A stretch of 64,000 nucleotides of DNA from Mitragyna speciosa. Lineage: Eukaryota; Streptophyta; Magnoliopsida; Gentianales; Rubiaceae. Each line of letters starts with the position of its first letter. Position 1 is the first letter of the stretch. Below the pieces are notes generated by a model. The model worked only from the letters and a program-made list of their open reading frames with translations. It had not been told where the DNA came from and did not search any database. Positions 22,637 to 35,655 of the stretch are shown one piece after another. Both the position numbers and the translations under genes were made by a program. The DNA is taken from NCBI GenBank assembly GCA_024721245.1, contig CM045561.1, forward strand, positions 19,063,753-19,127,752, written 5' to 3'.

Positions 22637-23239
22637 TTCATATTTCATGATTTTAGGAGTATTTTTAATTTTTAATATTTTTTTGGAGATCAATTGCTAT
22701 TTTTTTCTGTATACATCAGCTAAAGAGCAAAATTGTTATTTCACCTCGTGAATGCCTTATTTGCTCATTTTTTTAGTTCTAAATTCATATTTCATGTTTT
22801 TAAATATATTCTTAATTTTTGATTTTTTTTCGGAGTCAAAAATTATTTTTTCTATGGTCCAAGGATAATATAGTTATTTTGACACACGAGCGTTTTCTTT
22901 GACCAAATTAATAAAATTCATGATTTGCATTTTTTGGCTGTTTTCCTATTTTTTGATATTTTCAGGAAGGACAATGGTACTTTTAAAAATTATGCTAAAA
23001 TTAGTTTTTTAGAAAGATAAAATGGTAATTTGATTTTAATAATTTTTTAATTTTTTGTTTATTCTTGAAAGATAAGATTTAGAAAGTTTCCTAGCAATTT
23101 TCCAACTTTTATCCCTTCGTAATATATAAAAAGTCCCATTTTTATTAATAAAAAAATTTAAAAAAGTCAAAGTATACCTTGAGGTTCTTCCAACTACATA
23201 CACTACCTCATATTCACATGCTAAAATACTATTGCACCT

Positions 23240-23270
<31 letters not shown>

Positions 23271-25450
23271 ATTAACATCTTAATTAATCACTATCATTTC
23301 CATTGATTGATAGTGACAGTTGTTTAACAAATATCCACAATGGATATCATTACTTGTTATACCCATTCCCCTCCTTGATTCCCCTAAACCAAACACCACC
23401 TTAGTATTTTTCTTTTAATCGGTTTTTAATCTAGCAAAACTTTAGTTTTCCTTCGCTACATGAGTCAAATCAAGTTCCAATTTAGTTAAGTAATGTAGTT
23501 AATTAATATAAATTTGGTTGTTAATTCTTTTAATCGTTTTAGTCTTTTTGTTTATGCATTTTTTTTAACAATTTTAGTCCCATAAACTTGCCGTAATTTA
23601 TATTTTACCCCCAATAACATTGCTGGAATATACATTTTTGTGCCTCACACTTGCTGGAATTGTGCTTTTGTCTCCCCTAACTTGCATAATTCACAATTAT
23701 TTCCCTTTAACTTACTAGCAATTGCGATTTTGCCCATATGTTTGTTTGAATTTTCATCTTTTACTCCCTAGTTTGTCAGAAATTATTATTTTGTTCCTAG
23801 TTTGCTTGAATTTACAATTTAAATTTTATTTTGTTGGAATTCGTTTTCTATGCTTTATTTGTTTATATTATGGTACCTTAACATGTTTATTCGTTTTATT
23901 AGCATTAATATTGAGTCTTCAAAGGGAAATATTTTTACCACTTTTAATTTTTCTTTTTTTTTAGGTGCTCCTATGTATTTTTATGTGTTTATTTATGCGT
24001 ATCTTATTTTATTGACTTTTTGAGCATTTATTTATTTTATGTTTGTTTGTTCAAATTTTTAATTTTTAATTATTTAAAAAATGTACTAGATAGGTTAATT
24101 TCATTTTTTTTTTTGAGAATTTGTTACTTAGATAGGTAAAGTAAGAGAGAGTTAATATTATGTTTTCCAACAATTTTGTAATTAAATAGAAAATGTCATG
24201 AGTATACATGTTATTCTCACTTTCCCCCTTAAATTGTAGCTAGGGCTCTCTGATGTAATAGTTAGGGTTTGCGTGCTCCTTATGTGCTTATGTGTTTACT
24301 TATTTTACCGCTTTCTTTAGGATTAGTGCATTTAGAGATTATGCTTATATGTTACATGCTCCTATGTGTTGTCATATTACTTTATGTGTTTATTTGCTTT
24401 TGATCATGCTTTAAAAGTTTTATTATTCCGTCGTAACACTATTCCAACGCTAGTTGTTTTATCATTTCCTCTCTAGTCCAACACTAGTGGAAAATTTATA
24501 GAAAACAGGCTAGCCTAACGTTAGACCCTTAGGTCCTTCTTTGCACTAGTTTCATCTCTCGTATGTATTCTATCTCACTTCATGCACTTTTTCTTTCTTT
24601 AGGACTTTTCCATTCTTGCATGATTTTTCTTTTACGTTATTATTTATTTTAATATATACATATTGCGTGGCATTTAATTTGCACCTCATATAGCATTTTA
24701 GGATTCAAAGGTCATTCGCGTGCTTAAGTCAAGAAGAGTCACCCTCCTTATGTTAGAATAGAAATGGATAAGTTTGGCCTTTTCTAGGTCATAGCATGCC
24801 GTTCTCCCATCCATAAATAGGAACAATTAGTCACAAGTGTTAGTCCCCTGTACCCGTTATACTGCATTTCTCATTATATCTATACAATGTTCTCCTTTTC
24901 CTTTTGCATTTACATTTGCATTCGTGATTCCTTTGAGGTATCATTTTGGGTTTCGCAATTAATATGATAATCCCGATCAAACTCCGAAATCATATTTCAT
25001 CCCTCCGACACCGCACTAGGTTTAGGATTTGCATTCATTTAATCACATCCAAATATGATAGAATTTTAGGGGTATTTTGGAAAATTTTCAATTAAAATTC
25101 GCAACTAGCCTTGGCTAAAAAGAAATGGTACCTTAAGTGCAAACCTTTCCCTTTTTTTTCTTCAAATATGACTCTTGGACCCTTTTATCTTATTTTTAAA
25201 GATCCGAAGTTGTAAAAAGTGTTTTTTCAAACATTTTTAAAATTTTTTTTATTTAAAGGTTTTTTTCGGTGACTTGGTATGCCTAAACTCATTACCAAGT
25301 AATGGTTCTATTTTTTATAAAACCCATTTTTCAAAATCTTAGGCCAAAGTTGTTATATTTTAAGTCCCGTCCTTGGTTTAGTTATTTTTAAAAGTAAAAA
25401 ATCATTGTTTCCAAAAAATGCTTTTTCCACAAAAAACCCATTTTTCCCTT
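22637..25450 (+). mobile_element. Decayed copy of the long LTR family (start TGTAGACACC)
   Basis: Blocks match the better-kept copies at 42549-45381 (plus) and 28223-33279 (minus). They are the ATTTTTAATTTTTGG-rich U3 with GCAAAATTGTTATTTC at about 22730, the GTGCTCCTATG / TTTATTTTATG segment near 23960-24060, the CTAGTCCAACACTAG cluster at 24440-24530, and the terminal part with AAGTCCCGTCCTTGG near 25360. The first bases and the GACGCGACA end are missing, and no target duplication is visible. Between 23560 and 23830 it has a run of related units of 40-60 bp built on 'AACTTGC ... AATT ... TTTTGCCCC'. Confidence 0.72.
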
Positions 25451-26301
25451 TCTCATGGTTTTCCAAAAGAAAACTGTGCACTTGTGGTTTAAGGGGTATT
25501 AAGTTAATTTTACAACTTGTTTGTGTGTGTTCTTGAATGATTTTATTACATATATGCATGTTCTAATACCTCACAATCACCTAGATCCACTGTGATGTCC
25601 TCATTAGATGAAGCTCAAATCACTTTCCAACTCACAATGCAATTCGAGCATTGAAATCATTAAAGTTGTTTCTTGAAATCACAAAAAGATTTTCTTAAAT
25701 TTAAAAATTTTTCTTGGGCAGCCAACCTGCAATTTGTTCTTAAAAAGTCTACAAAGGGTATGTGAACGAGTTACAACTTAAAAGAGCTCTAAATTGCCAT
25801 TGTCATAGCAATTTGCAAACCGAATCCACAATGGATTAGTCACAAAGCTCAAAATGGGCTTTTGATGATATTGATCCAAAATTCTAGGCCCAAAATGTAA
25901 TTTATTAGGCTGATCCATCAGCTGCATTGTTGATTTCTTGAATTACTCTCCCAAAAATTAATTTCCTAGTTTTTGTGAAATTTTGAGAGTTTGTTTCTCC
26001 TACTTAAACCATCATTAAGTCTTTTTATAAATGTGATACATTATGTTTCAATGATCCAAATTAAGATTGACAAGTTGAAATCTATATATATATAAAAAAA
26101 AAAGAAAATTGTGTATTAAACTGCTCAAAGTACAAATTTCAATTAGAAAAATCCTAATTCTAGCATAAAAACCTAATTTCTGGAAATAGATGTAATTGAG
26201 TCAAAATTCATTCTAACAACCCTAAAAACATACCAAAATAACATAATAATACGCAGACAATAATACAGGAATTTCATTCTTATCAATGCATAGAATTCTG
26301 A
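25451..26301 (-). other. Intergenic sequence with an LTR-end fragment at 26091-26288
   Basis: No gene is visible. Bases 26150-26288 resemble 27825-27948, the start of the Athila-like LTR on the minus strand; both end in TTATCA, that is TGATAA on the minus strand. A second, partial LTR of the same family therefore lies immediately to the left of the main one. Confidence 0.45.
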
Positions 26302-27948
26302 TGTGATGTAGATTAAGTATAGAAAATAAAAACAAAATACACGCAAATCAAGTAATAAACCTAATCTTCCAACTTTATTACAAGTATACGGGTCAAGTGT
26401 AGTATAGGGAATATTTAGGTATCGTATCTCACGAGGAATTAAATAACATGCAAGTACTAAGACTTTATGGCTTACTTTATTATCTAAATAACTGAAAATC
26501 AAGATGAGATGTAATAATGAAATGAAATTCAATAGAATAGGTAAGTGATAATAACAACTTGTAGGAATTGCTAAGTGATATCTTGTCTTGTTTAGGATCT
26601 AATTCTATTTGAGTCATAACTACTTCTCATGTATCTAACTATTCTCATGATGAAATCTTCTGAAAATATGAATTGCAACGATTTATTTAAGCATTCATTA
26701 TTCACATATGAATAACTTAAGCATTACTTGTTCATTTTTCATTGTCAAATGCATTTCTCAAGGACAAGTAACAACTAGATGACTTGTTTATATTTGCCGT
26801 GCAAAAACAAGTGTTAAAACTTGAACAAGTAAACAAACAAGAGCAAGCTTAGCAAATTAGGATAATTTAAATCATGCTTTAGGATTCATTAGCTTCATTT
26901 ATATTCTAGATGAAGCTTTTAGCAAATCATGACTAGTGAACCAACAAGAAACTCAACTAGAATACAAGAGTTCATGCTTCAACTATGAAAATAAAAGATA
27001 GGGTTGCGAAAGGCTTGTGGACAAGTTTTCAACTTCTATTTCTTTTCCAAAGATTGAAGTACAAGTGGTTGAGTAGAATAAGTTCACTATTGTATTGAAA
27101 TTTTTATAGAATTCTATTAATTGTCTTCAACTATTCTATTGAAATTTTTATAGAATTTTATTAATTGTCTTCAACTATTCTAACTCTAACACTAATTAGT
27201 GATAACTAATGGATGCTAAACATCTTACAAATGACTCCTATTTATAAACAAATGATCTTCAATTCATTTTTCAACTTGCAATTACATTCAATGCATAAAA
27301 TGATGAAGATGCTTTCTTGAGATTCCAAAATTGCATAAAAGTTTTCATTTGTGTGCTCAATGGAATTTCTAGCTGCAAAACTCTATCTTCACCAGAAAAG
27401 TCCACAAAAACTAGCTAGAAATGGATGCAAGTTGTAGCCCTAGAAAAATCTCGTCGACAAGCTGACCCCTAGGTGCGATCCGCGGGTGGACTAACCCACG
27501 GATCACTAAAAGTGGTCGCCACATGATTTCTGACTTTTGCTGAGCTGACTTCCATGTGTTCAGACCCCTTTCCATGCATTTCCATGTAATTTTGATGAAG
27601 AATTAAGTTTCTCAAATATTTTTACACAATTAATTCTTCAATTATTCTCCAAATATTCATCCAACTTAATCCCTTAAATCGCCTTTGATTTTGATCCACC
27701 TTGACCTCAATTGAGCCAAATTGATATTTAGTATCATGAATTTGCAAAATTATACATACATTGTGCATTAATTTGTTCAAAATAACAATTACGCCTTAAA
27801 GCACTAATTTTAGGAGGAAAACCCTAATTCTAGAAAAAGTTGAAAAATGAGTTATTTGTAACAAAAATTATTACAATTATACTAAAATCACACCAAAAAT
27901 ACATAATAAATCATACAATAATATTGGTAAATTTATCACTTAACAAAC
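26302..27948 (-). repeat. 3' LTR of the Athila-like element
   Basis: On the minus strand it begins TGATAAATTTACC at 27948 and ends CTACATCACA at 26302. Bases 26302-26580 closely match 46142-46420, including the words AAGTATACGGGTCAAGTGTAG and ATCAAGATGAGATGTAATAA. A possible purine tract (GTGCAGAGGAG) lies just inside at about 27950-27975. The middle includes the word CCACGGATCAC near 27498, also found in variant form at 34640. Confidence 0.65.
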
Positions 27949-28996
27949 TCCTCTGCACTTGAATCTTTGCTTGTTCTCAAGTAATTGGAAAAATCAAGAG
28001 ATCAAATAATGATTCAAGCATTGAAATAAAAAATGCTTTATTGTTGAATGTAATTCTACAAAATAAAGTGAATAGGCATTATGCAATTATTTATAATGTT
28101 CCTAATACTCATTATATGAAGTAAAATGGGAATAATTACCTCAAGATTAAAGGTTGTTCAACAAAATTTCTATGTTTTACAAAATTTCACATACTAAGTA
28201 TTCAGTATGGACAATTATATACTGTCGCGTCCTAAAAATCGTGAGCAAAAGGGTGTAGTGGGGTTGTCGACTGTCGCGTCTCGAAAAGACGATCTGGTCT
28301 TGGTGACCCTTTTTGAAAATAAAGGTTTTGGAAAAAACCATGCGTGTGTGAGAAAAAATCGAATTTGAGTGACAAAAGTGTATTTTAAGAAAAATGATAT
28401 TTTAAAAACAAACAAGGCCGGGACTAAACGTGCGACAGTTTTGGCCAAATGATTTTTAGAAAAGGGGTTTTATTTTGAAAAATGGAGTCGCCACTTGGTA
28501 TTGAGTTAGGATGTACCAAGTCACCCGAAAAATCGTTTAACAAAATAAAAATACAAATTAAAAAAATATTTTAAAACCCTTTTCCGACTCCGGTCTACGA
28601 AAAACGAGAGAAAAGGGTCCGGGAGTCACATTTGAAGAAAGGGAAGGCAAAGGCTTGCACCTAAGGCACTCTTTCAACCTAGTCGAGGCTAGTTGCGAGG
28701 TTTAATCAAATTTTCCTAAATTAACTCTAAATTCTATCGCGTTTGGACGTATCTATACGAATGCAAATCCTAAGTCTAAATGTGAATATCGAGAGGGTCG
28801 TCATGTTTCGTCGAGACTTGGTCGGAATTATCGCATTAATTGCGAAACCCGAGTTGAAACCTCGAAGGAGTCACGAGTTTTTATGCAAAATGTGATGCAA
28901 AAAGAAAAGAAAATAATAATATATAATAAGTGAAGAAAGAAGGTGGGTATGTAACATGATGGGTACGGGGGACTAATAATTCGTGACAGAATATTT

Positions 28997-29048
28997 CTAC
29001 TCACGGAGGGGGGAACGGCCTATACGCCACTGCTTCCCACGTGAGTAG
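28997..29048 (-). other. Conserved stem-loop in the solo LTR
   Basis: CTACTCACG at 28997 pairs perfectly with CGTGAGTAG at 29040-29048, with further G-rich/C-rich pairing inside. The same stem occurs at 44463-44514 in another copy. Confidence 0.65.
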
Positions 29049-29136
29049 ACGATTATTTCTAGTCGGATCACACAAATGTCCTAAAGTCTAAGTGAAATGC
29101 AACTTAGATGTCATGCATTTGAAGATGTGTCAAAAA

Positions 29137-29167
<31 letters not shown>

Positions 29168-30935
29168 TTAAAATTCATGCAAAATGGAAGAAAAAACAAA
29201 AAATGTGTGAAGTGGGATGTGAAACTTACATAAATGCACCTAATACTAAATGTCTTAAGGGTCTAGCGTTGAATTAGCCCGTTTTAAAAAAAATCCCACT
29301 AGCATTGGATTAGCGGGAAAGAAAGAAGCCACAACTAGCGTTGGACTAGTGTGGTGACGGAACACCATAAAACATGAATTTAATGGTAAAGCGTGAATTA
29401 AAATCAAATTAGACATGTAAAGACATATAAAGTCAAATAGGAGCACATAACACATAAGCATGATATCTAGATGCAAAATCATACTAAAAGCGGTAAAACA
29501 AATAAGCATGTAAGCACGCAAAAGCAAATAAACCCTAACTATTACACTGGGGGCTTAATTTACAATTTTAAAGGGGAAAAAATTAAACATGCCCTATCTA
29601 TTACACTTTCTATCTAATTACATAATTTTGCTAAAATATTGAGAAAAATAACCTAACTATTACATTGACTAACTAAATACAAAATATTATATTTTTCTAA
29701 AATAATAAAAATTCAAAATTAAACCAATTAACTACATAAATACGCAACAAATATATATAATAAGAAATAAACAAATTAAAATAATACATAAAATCATATT
29801 GGAGCATATTGGAGCACATAAAGAGGAAAATAACAAGGAGTCGATATACCTCTTTGGAAACCTGGTACCAAAGCTTAAAAACGAACACACAAATTAAAGG
29901 GACAACTATTTAAAAATAAAGAGTAAACTATGAAATACTAACACATTAGAAGAATGTAAATTATAGCAAGTTAGAGGGAAAAAATAAAAAGTAGAATAAA
30001 TTGAGACCAAATAGTAAATTTAAACTAATTGGGACAAAAATTAAAAATCTACACAAGTCTAGGGGTATGATGCAAATTAAAACAAGTTGGGGGGCAAAAC
30101 AATAAATTTTAACAAGCGAGGGGCACCAAATGTAGATAATGGGGTCTAATTGAAAAGGAAACAAAATTCGAGGGCCAATCTATAAATATTAGAACGCAAA
30201 TGCAGAAAAAAACAAAAATTACTTAGGGGATCATTAAAACTATTCAAAACCTTAAGGGCTGAAGTGCAAAAAATCCATTTTTAACAAAAAATTAAAAGAA
30301 ATCAAGAGAAAAACATGCCAATCGTAAATAAAAATAATAAAAAAAGGATGACTAGCTAAAAAGACTTAAATTAACCTAACTAATTTTGAATTAGACCGCA
30401 TAAGCAAGAAAAAGGAATAAAGAACCAAGAATAAATATAACAAAACTAATTTAATTAGCCAACTTAGTTAAGTTAACTAAATGACTAATTGAATTTACTT
30501 AAAAATTCAGAAAAAAGCAAATAAGCAAAATGAACGTTGATTAAAACTAAAACCAACATAGAGTTAAAGAAAACAAACACTAGAAAAAGAAAAGGGGAAG
30601 AAAAAAAATTCGCAAACCAATTTTTTTTGTGCAACCCAAAACACCTAATTTCTCTCGACTTCCCCATTTAATGCGCTTCCCCTTTCGTTCTTCTTTTCCA
30701 AAAATCACAGAACTCTTTCCCCCTTTGAAAACCAAGCTTCTCTTTCTCACTCCCTAACTCACTGGCTTTGGTTCTTTTCTTTGTTTTTGTTTCCCTTGTC
30801 CTTTTTCCCCCTTCTTCTCTACTCTTCCGATTCTTTCTCTCCGTTCGCTCTTATTCTTCCTCTTTCTCAGTCAGTCTGTTTCTTTCTTTCCTTCTCTCAC
30901 TCTCCTTTCTACCTTGTCCTGTCATTCTTCTTCTC

Positions 30936-30936
<1 letters not shown>

Positions 30937-30990
<54 letters not shown>
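30937..30990. repeat. (TC)27 microsatellite
   Basis: Perfect repeat of 54 bases inside the solo LTR. Low-complexity Arg-Glu and Ser-Leu frames cross it and are not genes. Confidence 0.92.
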
Positions 30991-30994
<4 letters not shown>

Positions 30995-32503
30995 CTTTTC
31001 CAGAAACAACGAAATCACCCCTGAGCCGCTTCGCCTTCGAAATAAGAGAGGGGATACATGGTAGTGATGGGCGAAGACAGGTGGGTTCTTGGGACTGTGA
31101 TTCGATTCTCTGGCTTTGCAGAGAAATTGGAGAGAGAGGCAATTTAGATGAGGCGAGAAAGGTTGTTGTGTGGGGGGCCTGCAGTGGTGTGCAGTGATGG
31201 GTGGAGCTGGGTGTTTGATTCTGGTGGAGGGGTGTTTTTGGCATTGACAGAGGGAAGGAGGGAAGTGGAGTTGCGATTGTGTGCGAAGTGATTGGAAATT
31301 CCGGTGGTGAGGAGTTGATTAATTGGTGCTGTTTTGTCTGCAATTGAGTGATTGTAGGTTGAGGTGTGGAGGTGGTGCTGAAGAGCTGGTTCTGATAACT
31401 AGTCGGAGACTGGGCGGCGGGGTAGTGAGTGAAATTAGTGTCGGTTTTATTGTTTTTCTTGCAGGTACTGGAGCTTTGTGGAGGAGGTGGGTTGATTTCT
31501 TGTGTGGTTGTGTCTGTGTGAGCCAATGTGCGTCTGTTAGTGTGTGAGTGTGTGTATTGATCGAAATTGGTGGTTTAGTGCTGATTATGTGTGCGGTTTG
31601 TTTGTTGATTTTTGTGTGAATGTTTGGTGATGGAGAGGGGCTACTGGATTGCTGTAATTTTCCTAATTGTAATTGATTGTTTCGGTTTTGCTTTGCAGGT
31701 TACAAGACGGGCATTGATGGATTGATTGGTCCGGTTGTTAGGGCTCTTTCTGTTATGGGTGTCTGGAGCTTGGTGATGGTGATCTGGTAGAGATGGGAGG
31801 AGGAGAGCAGCAGTTGCTTGGGTGGCTTTCTGTAGGTCTGGGTTGAACTTTGGTTTGATATTTCTGCAGGTTGTTAGCAATAACTGGAGAACGATGGGCG
31901 ATTGAAAAATGGGGCTGATCGTGGCTGATTGGCGGTGTAATGGATAGCTGGACTTGTGGAGAGGATTGGGATTGTTGCGGTGTGGACTGGGATTGATTGG
32001 GAGAATTGGTTTTTGCTAATTTCAGATGGAATTGGTGATGGATTGGTGGTTGTAGCTGATTCTGGTGGTGGTGAAAAATTCTTGTAGGTTGTTCTGGTGG
32101 TGGAAGAGGGAGGAGGGAGAGGGAGAGAGACGGTGAGGGAGATAGAGAAACTAGATGAAGAAAACCCAAACCCAGAAAATGAACCTAGAAGCAAAAATAA
32201 GAACAAATACCCAGAAAGAATAAAAAAGAAAGGCTTCAAAACTGATAATCAAATCCAATTTAAAGAAATAAATAAATAAATAAATAAAGACTAAGAAAAT
32301 ACCTTGAAATATGGTAGATGATGATCAGTTGTTGGATCCTGATGATGAGTAACCGCCGGAGTCAATGAACAGTAACCAGAAAAATTTGAGTGTGTGAATT
32401 TTTTGGTGAGAATATGTGTGTTTTGATCTAAAAATAGAGGAACATGTATGTGGTTTTTAGGGTTTTCTTTCTTTTCTACTTTTTTCTTGCTGATTAAAAA
32501 GGG

Positions 32504-32511
32504 TATTTATA
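32504..32511 (-). promoter_or_regulatory. TATA box of the solo LTR
   Basis: TATAAATA on the minus strand, in the context GGCC-TATAAATA-CCC that is also seen at 43468 and (without GGCC) at 63113. It lies downstream of the U3 repeats and upstream of the leader, as expected of an LTR promoter. Confidence 0.65.
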
Positions 32512-32719
32512 GGCCTACTTGTCTTGTTGGCCAAGAATGCTATAAAATAACGAAAGCGCCACCGGTATTAAAAATACTAATTTTATTACAAAAAAAATAT
32601 TTTTTAACCCGAAAATTAAAATTAATTCAAAGAATTTGACAGGAATCTCTAAATTTTCAAATAATTCACAGTAAATTTCAAAATAAAAATTAGAGCTCAA
32701 AACTGATAAAACGCGCTTA

Positions 32720-33195
32720 GGGTGTAAAATGACGATTTTGCCCCTAGACAACGAAAATACACAAAAAATAGTTATTAGCCTAAAAAAAAATTATCAAAAA
32801 TTAAAAGTAATCTGAAAACATTAGAAAATACCCTTTTGACTCAAAATTTGACAAAAAATGAATTTAGACAGTAAAATGACGATTTTGCCCTTAGGCAATG
32901 AAAATTCACAGAAAAAATAGTAATTGTCTCTGAAAAAATCAAGAAAATCTAGACACATGCTTAAAGAATTAGAAAAATGAATTTGGAACTAAAAATGAGC
33001 TAAAATGGTGTTCGCGAAGCGAAATTGCCATTTTACCCTTGTGCTAGTAAAAGTATAAAGAATACCAATTAAATCCAGAAAAATCATAAGAAATTAACAA
33101 ATTCATATGAAAGTAAAAATATGAATTTAAAACCCCCAAAAGATGATAGAAAAATATTTACAGATAAAATTACTATTTTGCCCCCCAGATTATTG
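32720..33195 (-). repeat. U3 subrepeats, four units spaced 145-147 bp
   Basis: The minus-strand motif GGCAAAATCGTCATTTTAC, or a variant, occurs at about 32728, 32873, 33020 and 33167. Between motifs the units share ATGCATTTTCTAG- and TTTTTAATTTTTGG-like words. The same array stands upstream of the TATA box in the other copies. Confidence 0.75.
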
Positions 33196-33284
33196 AAAAA
33201 TTAAAATTTGTCCCAAAAAATGCAAACATGCCCTTCCAATGTTTGAAAATAAATGATGTGTCAAAATTTGGTGTCTACATATAC

Positions 33285-35655
33285 AACTCAATTTACACAC
33301 AATAGGGATATGTTGAAATTGTACAATTGTAAGTGTCTTTGGACATGAAGGTTGACATTTTTAGATGAAAACCCTTAGTTACTTAACAATTTGATCATTT
33401 TATCCAGATTTCAACCCTTAATTTGAGCAGTGAAATTGCCTATCGATGAAAGGATCGACATTTTGTGATGAAGACCTCTTATTATTCAACAATTCACTTT
33501 TAATCAAACTTGCATTGCACACTCTTAATTCAATTGCCGTTTGACGCAAAAATCGACATTTTTAGATGAAGATTCTGGTTTACTGAGCAATTTAAATCAT
33601 TGGAGTAGAAAAAAATAAGCATTCGTCAATTTGCTCATAATATAATTGTCCCTTTATTCAAATAATGCATAAGCATACTTTTTGTCCATATCTACCACTT
33701 CATAATATAAAAAGTAAAAAAAAAAATTTAAAATCAAACATGCCAAATCAAGACATAATTACAGTCATTTTACAAGATATACTTTCTTTAAAAAAAACTC
33801 CTAATTACATAATAACTATTTCTTCATATATATGTAAAATACATTCAATCAAATTTGCATAAATTATTTCAAAAAGTAAGAGAATTTAATAAGTTCATGG
33901 CATAAAAGCATGATAAAGAGACAAATTTTTGAAAAAATTTGGTCGTATTTTATTAAAACAATATCTTGTGACAATTAGTTAAAACCAAACCAAATATATT
34001 CTTATACCTTTCTCCAACACTTAAAATGACACATTGTCCTTAATGTGTAAAGGAAAATATAAGAATGAAAATGTAAAAGAGAAAACTCTCCTTGTTTTGT
34101 AGATGAGTCCCCAAGATAATATTGTTGTTGTCCTTTGATGTCCTTTTGGTCTCTGTGAAGTTCCTTTATGCAATATTTCACCATGTTCTTCATGTTGTCC
34201 ATTCTTGCGCACAAACCTTGTTTCAAAGTTCAAATAACCTCAAATGCTATGTTAGAATATGTATGAATAACATATAATCTCAAAAAGTAACATAACCTGT
34301 TTTGAAACACTTGATTTCTCCCACATTTAATTATTGCAATATTGCTCCAAAGGGGTGAAATTTTGATACATGTGTTATGTGAGCAAATATATTGTGTTAT
34401 GATGAAGTAAAAAGTAAAAGAAATTTGAGCTAAGATTCCTTATACCAAAATTTCATACTTTGATGCCAAGAGTTAAAATTTGAATCAAGGAAATGAAACA
34501 TGAAATGCAGTCTATTTGAATATATTAAAGTAGTTGCTTCATGCCTTGAAAGTTGTTATATGATCATACAAACAATACCCCAAAACATCCCAAACAAGAA
34601 CCAATCAAACAACCAAAGCAAACAAAAATGGCCACTGATCCGTGGGTTGGATCCGTGGCTTAGCTACTTGCGGATCTGATCCGCAGAATAGTCCCACATG
34701 TTGCAGAAATTTTGTTCTAGGCTGATTTTTTGCCAAATTTGGATGCTAATTTCAACCATTTAAATTCTCAATTTTTGAAAAACAACTTTACAATTAGTTA
34801 ACTATGTCAACAAACTTTAAAACCATGCATTAAACACCTCAGAATCGTCAACACATAAGAAATGAGAACCTATCAAAGTAGCCTTCTCGCTCAACCTGCA
34901 ACTTTGAATTTCAATATGAACTTGAAATTCAAAAGTTTCTTTTTCATGTTTTTGGTCAAGTTAACAATTCAAACATGTTTTCAATGATAAAACATAGTTG
35001 TTAACATGACTTTTAGGCATAAAAACATCAAAATTACAAAGAATCTCATTGGTGACAAGTAATCAAATGAATAGTTACCTTTTTCACTCAATACTTCAAA
35101 TTGATTCTTTGATTTATTCTAACCTCAAAACCACTTTGAACAAGTTTCAAATGATAAATCAAAGTTGATCAAAATCAATTCTGCAACAAAAGTCCATGGA
35201 TTACCAAATGAGAACAAATTGCTCAATAAAATTTAGCTCATGAATAGTAACTAATGGAATAATAACTTTGAAACTCAATGCTTCAAATTGGTTTCCTTGT
35301 TCATTTCAACCACACAACCACTTCAAACATATTTGTTCATTTCAACCACACGACCACTTCAAACACATTTCAAATGATAAAAACAAAAATGTTTAACTCT
35401 TCAAAGCACACGAAACTCAAGAGATATGAGAATTGGATATCAATCATTGAAGTTTAAACATGAAATCTTAAAGAGTGCATCAATGCTTCATATTCAAATT
35501 CATCATACTCAAAATAAATAAACACACTCCAAACGACATAAATCACACCAAAACAACATAAAATACCAAAACATTGGGTTGTCTCCCAACAAGCGCTTCA
35601 TTTAGAGTTGAGAGCTATACTCATTGGTGTACGCTTCACTTTATAGGACCATGAT
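33285..35655 (-). other. Non-coding 3' part of the Athila-like element
   Basis: No RT or integrase reading is present. Just after the protease, at about 35578-35620, comes GGGTTGTCTCCCAACAAGCG, which resembles a stretch that I recall Athila elements having after pol. That suggests that the polymerase genes were deleted. Several loosely repeated CTTCAAA/TTGAAGT-rich segments fill the rest. Confidence 0.45.

Larger units (their letters stand above)
28223..33279 (-). mobile_element. Solo LTR, long form (5.06 kb) of the TGTAGACACC family
   Basis: The plus-strand edges are TGTCGCGTCC and GGTGTCTACA, that is TGTAGACACC...GGACGCGACA on the minus strand. The exact duplication TATAC flanks it (28218-28222 and 33280-33284). 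There is no internal coding region or second LTR, so it is a solo LTR left by recombination. It has the U3 repeats at 32720-33190, a TATA box, a CT-rich leader, and a 3' part with the hairpin and CTAG clusters. Compared with 42549-45381 it carries about 2.2 kb more between TATA box and 3' part, including a pyrimidine-rich leader with (TC)27 and Pro/Ser-rich but non-conserved frames. The lineage is not proven; Tat/Ogre is suggested by LTR length. Confidence 0.85.

Noticed and set aside
30909..32239. Long minus-strand frames rich in Pro, Ser, Thr and Phe (205, 138 and 121 residues)
   Set aside because: They overlap each other in different frames, lie inside a solo LTR, and include the (TC)27 repeat. 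Composition explains them.
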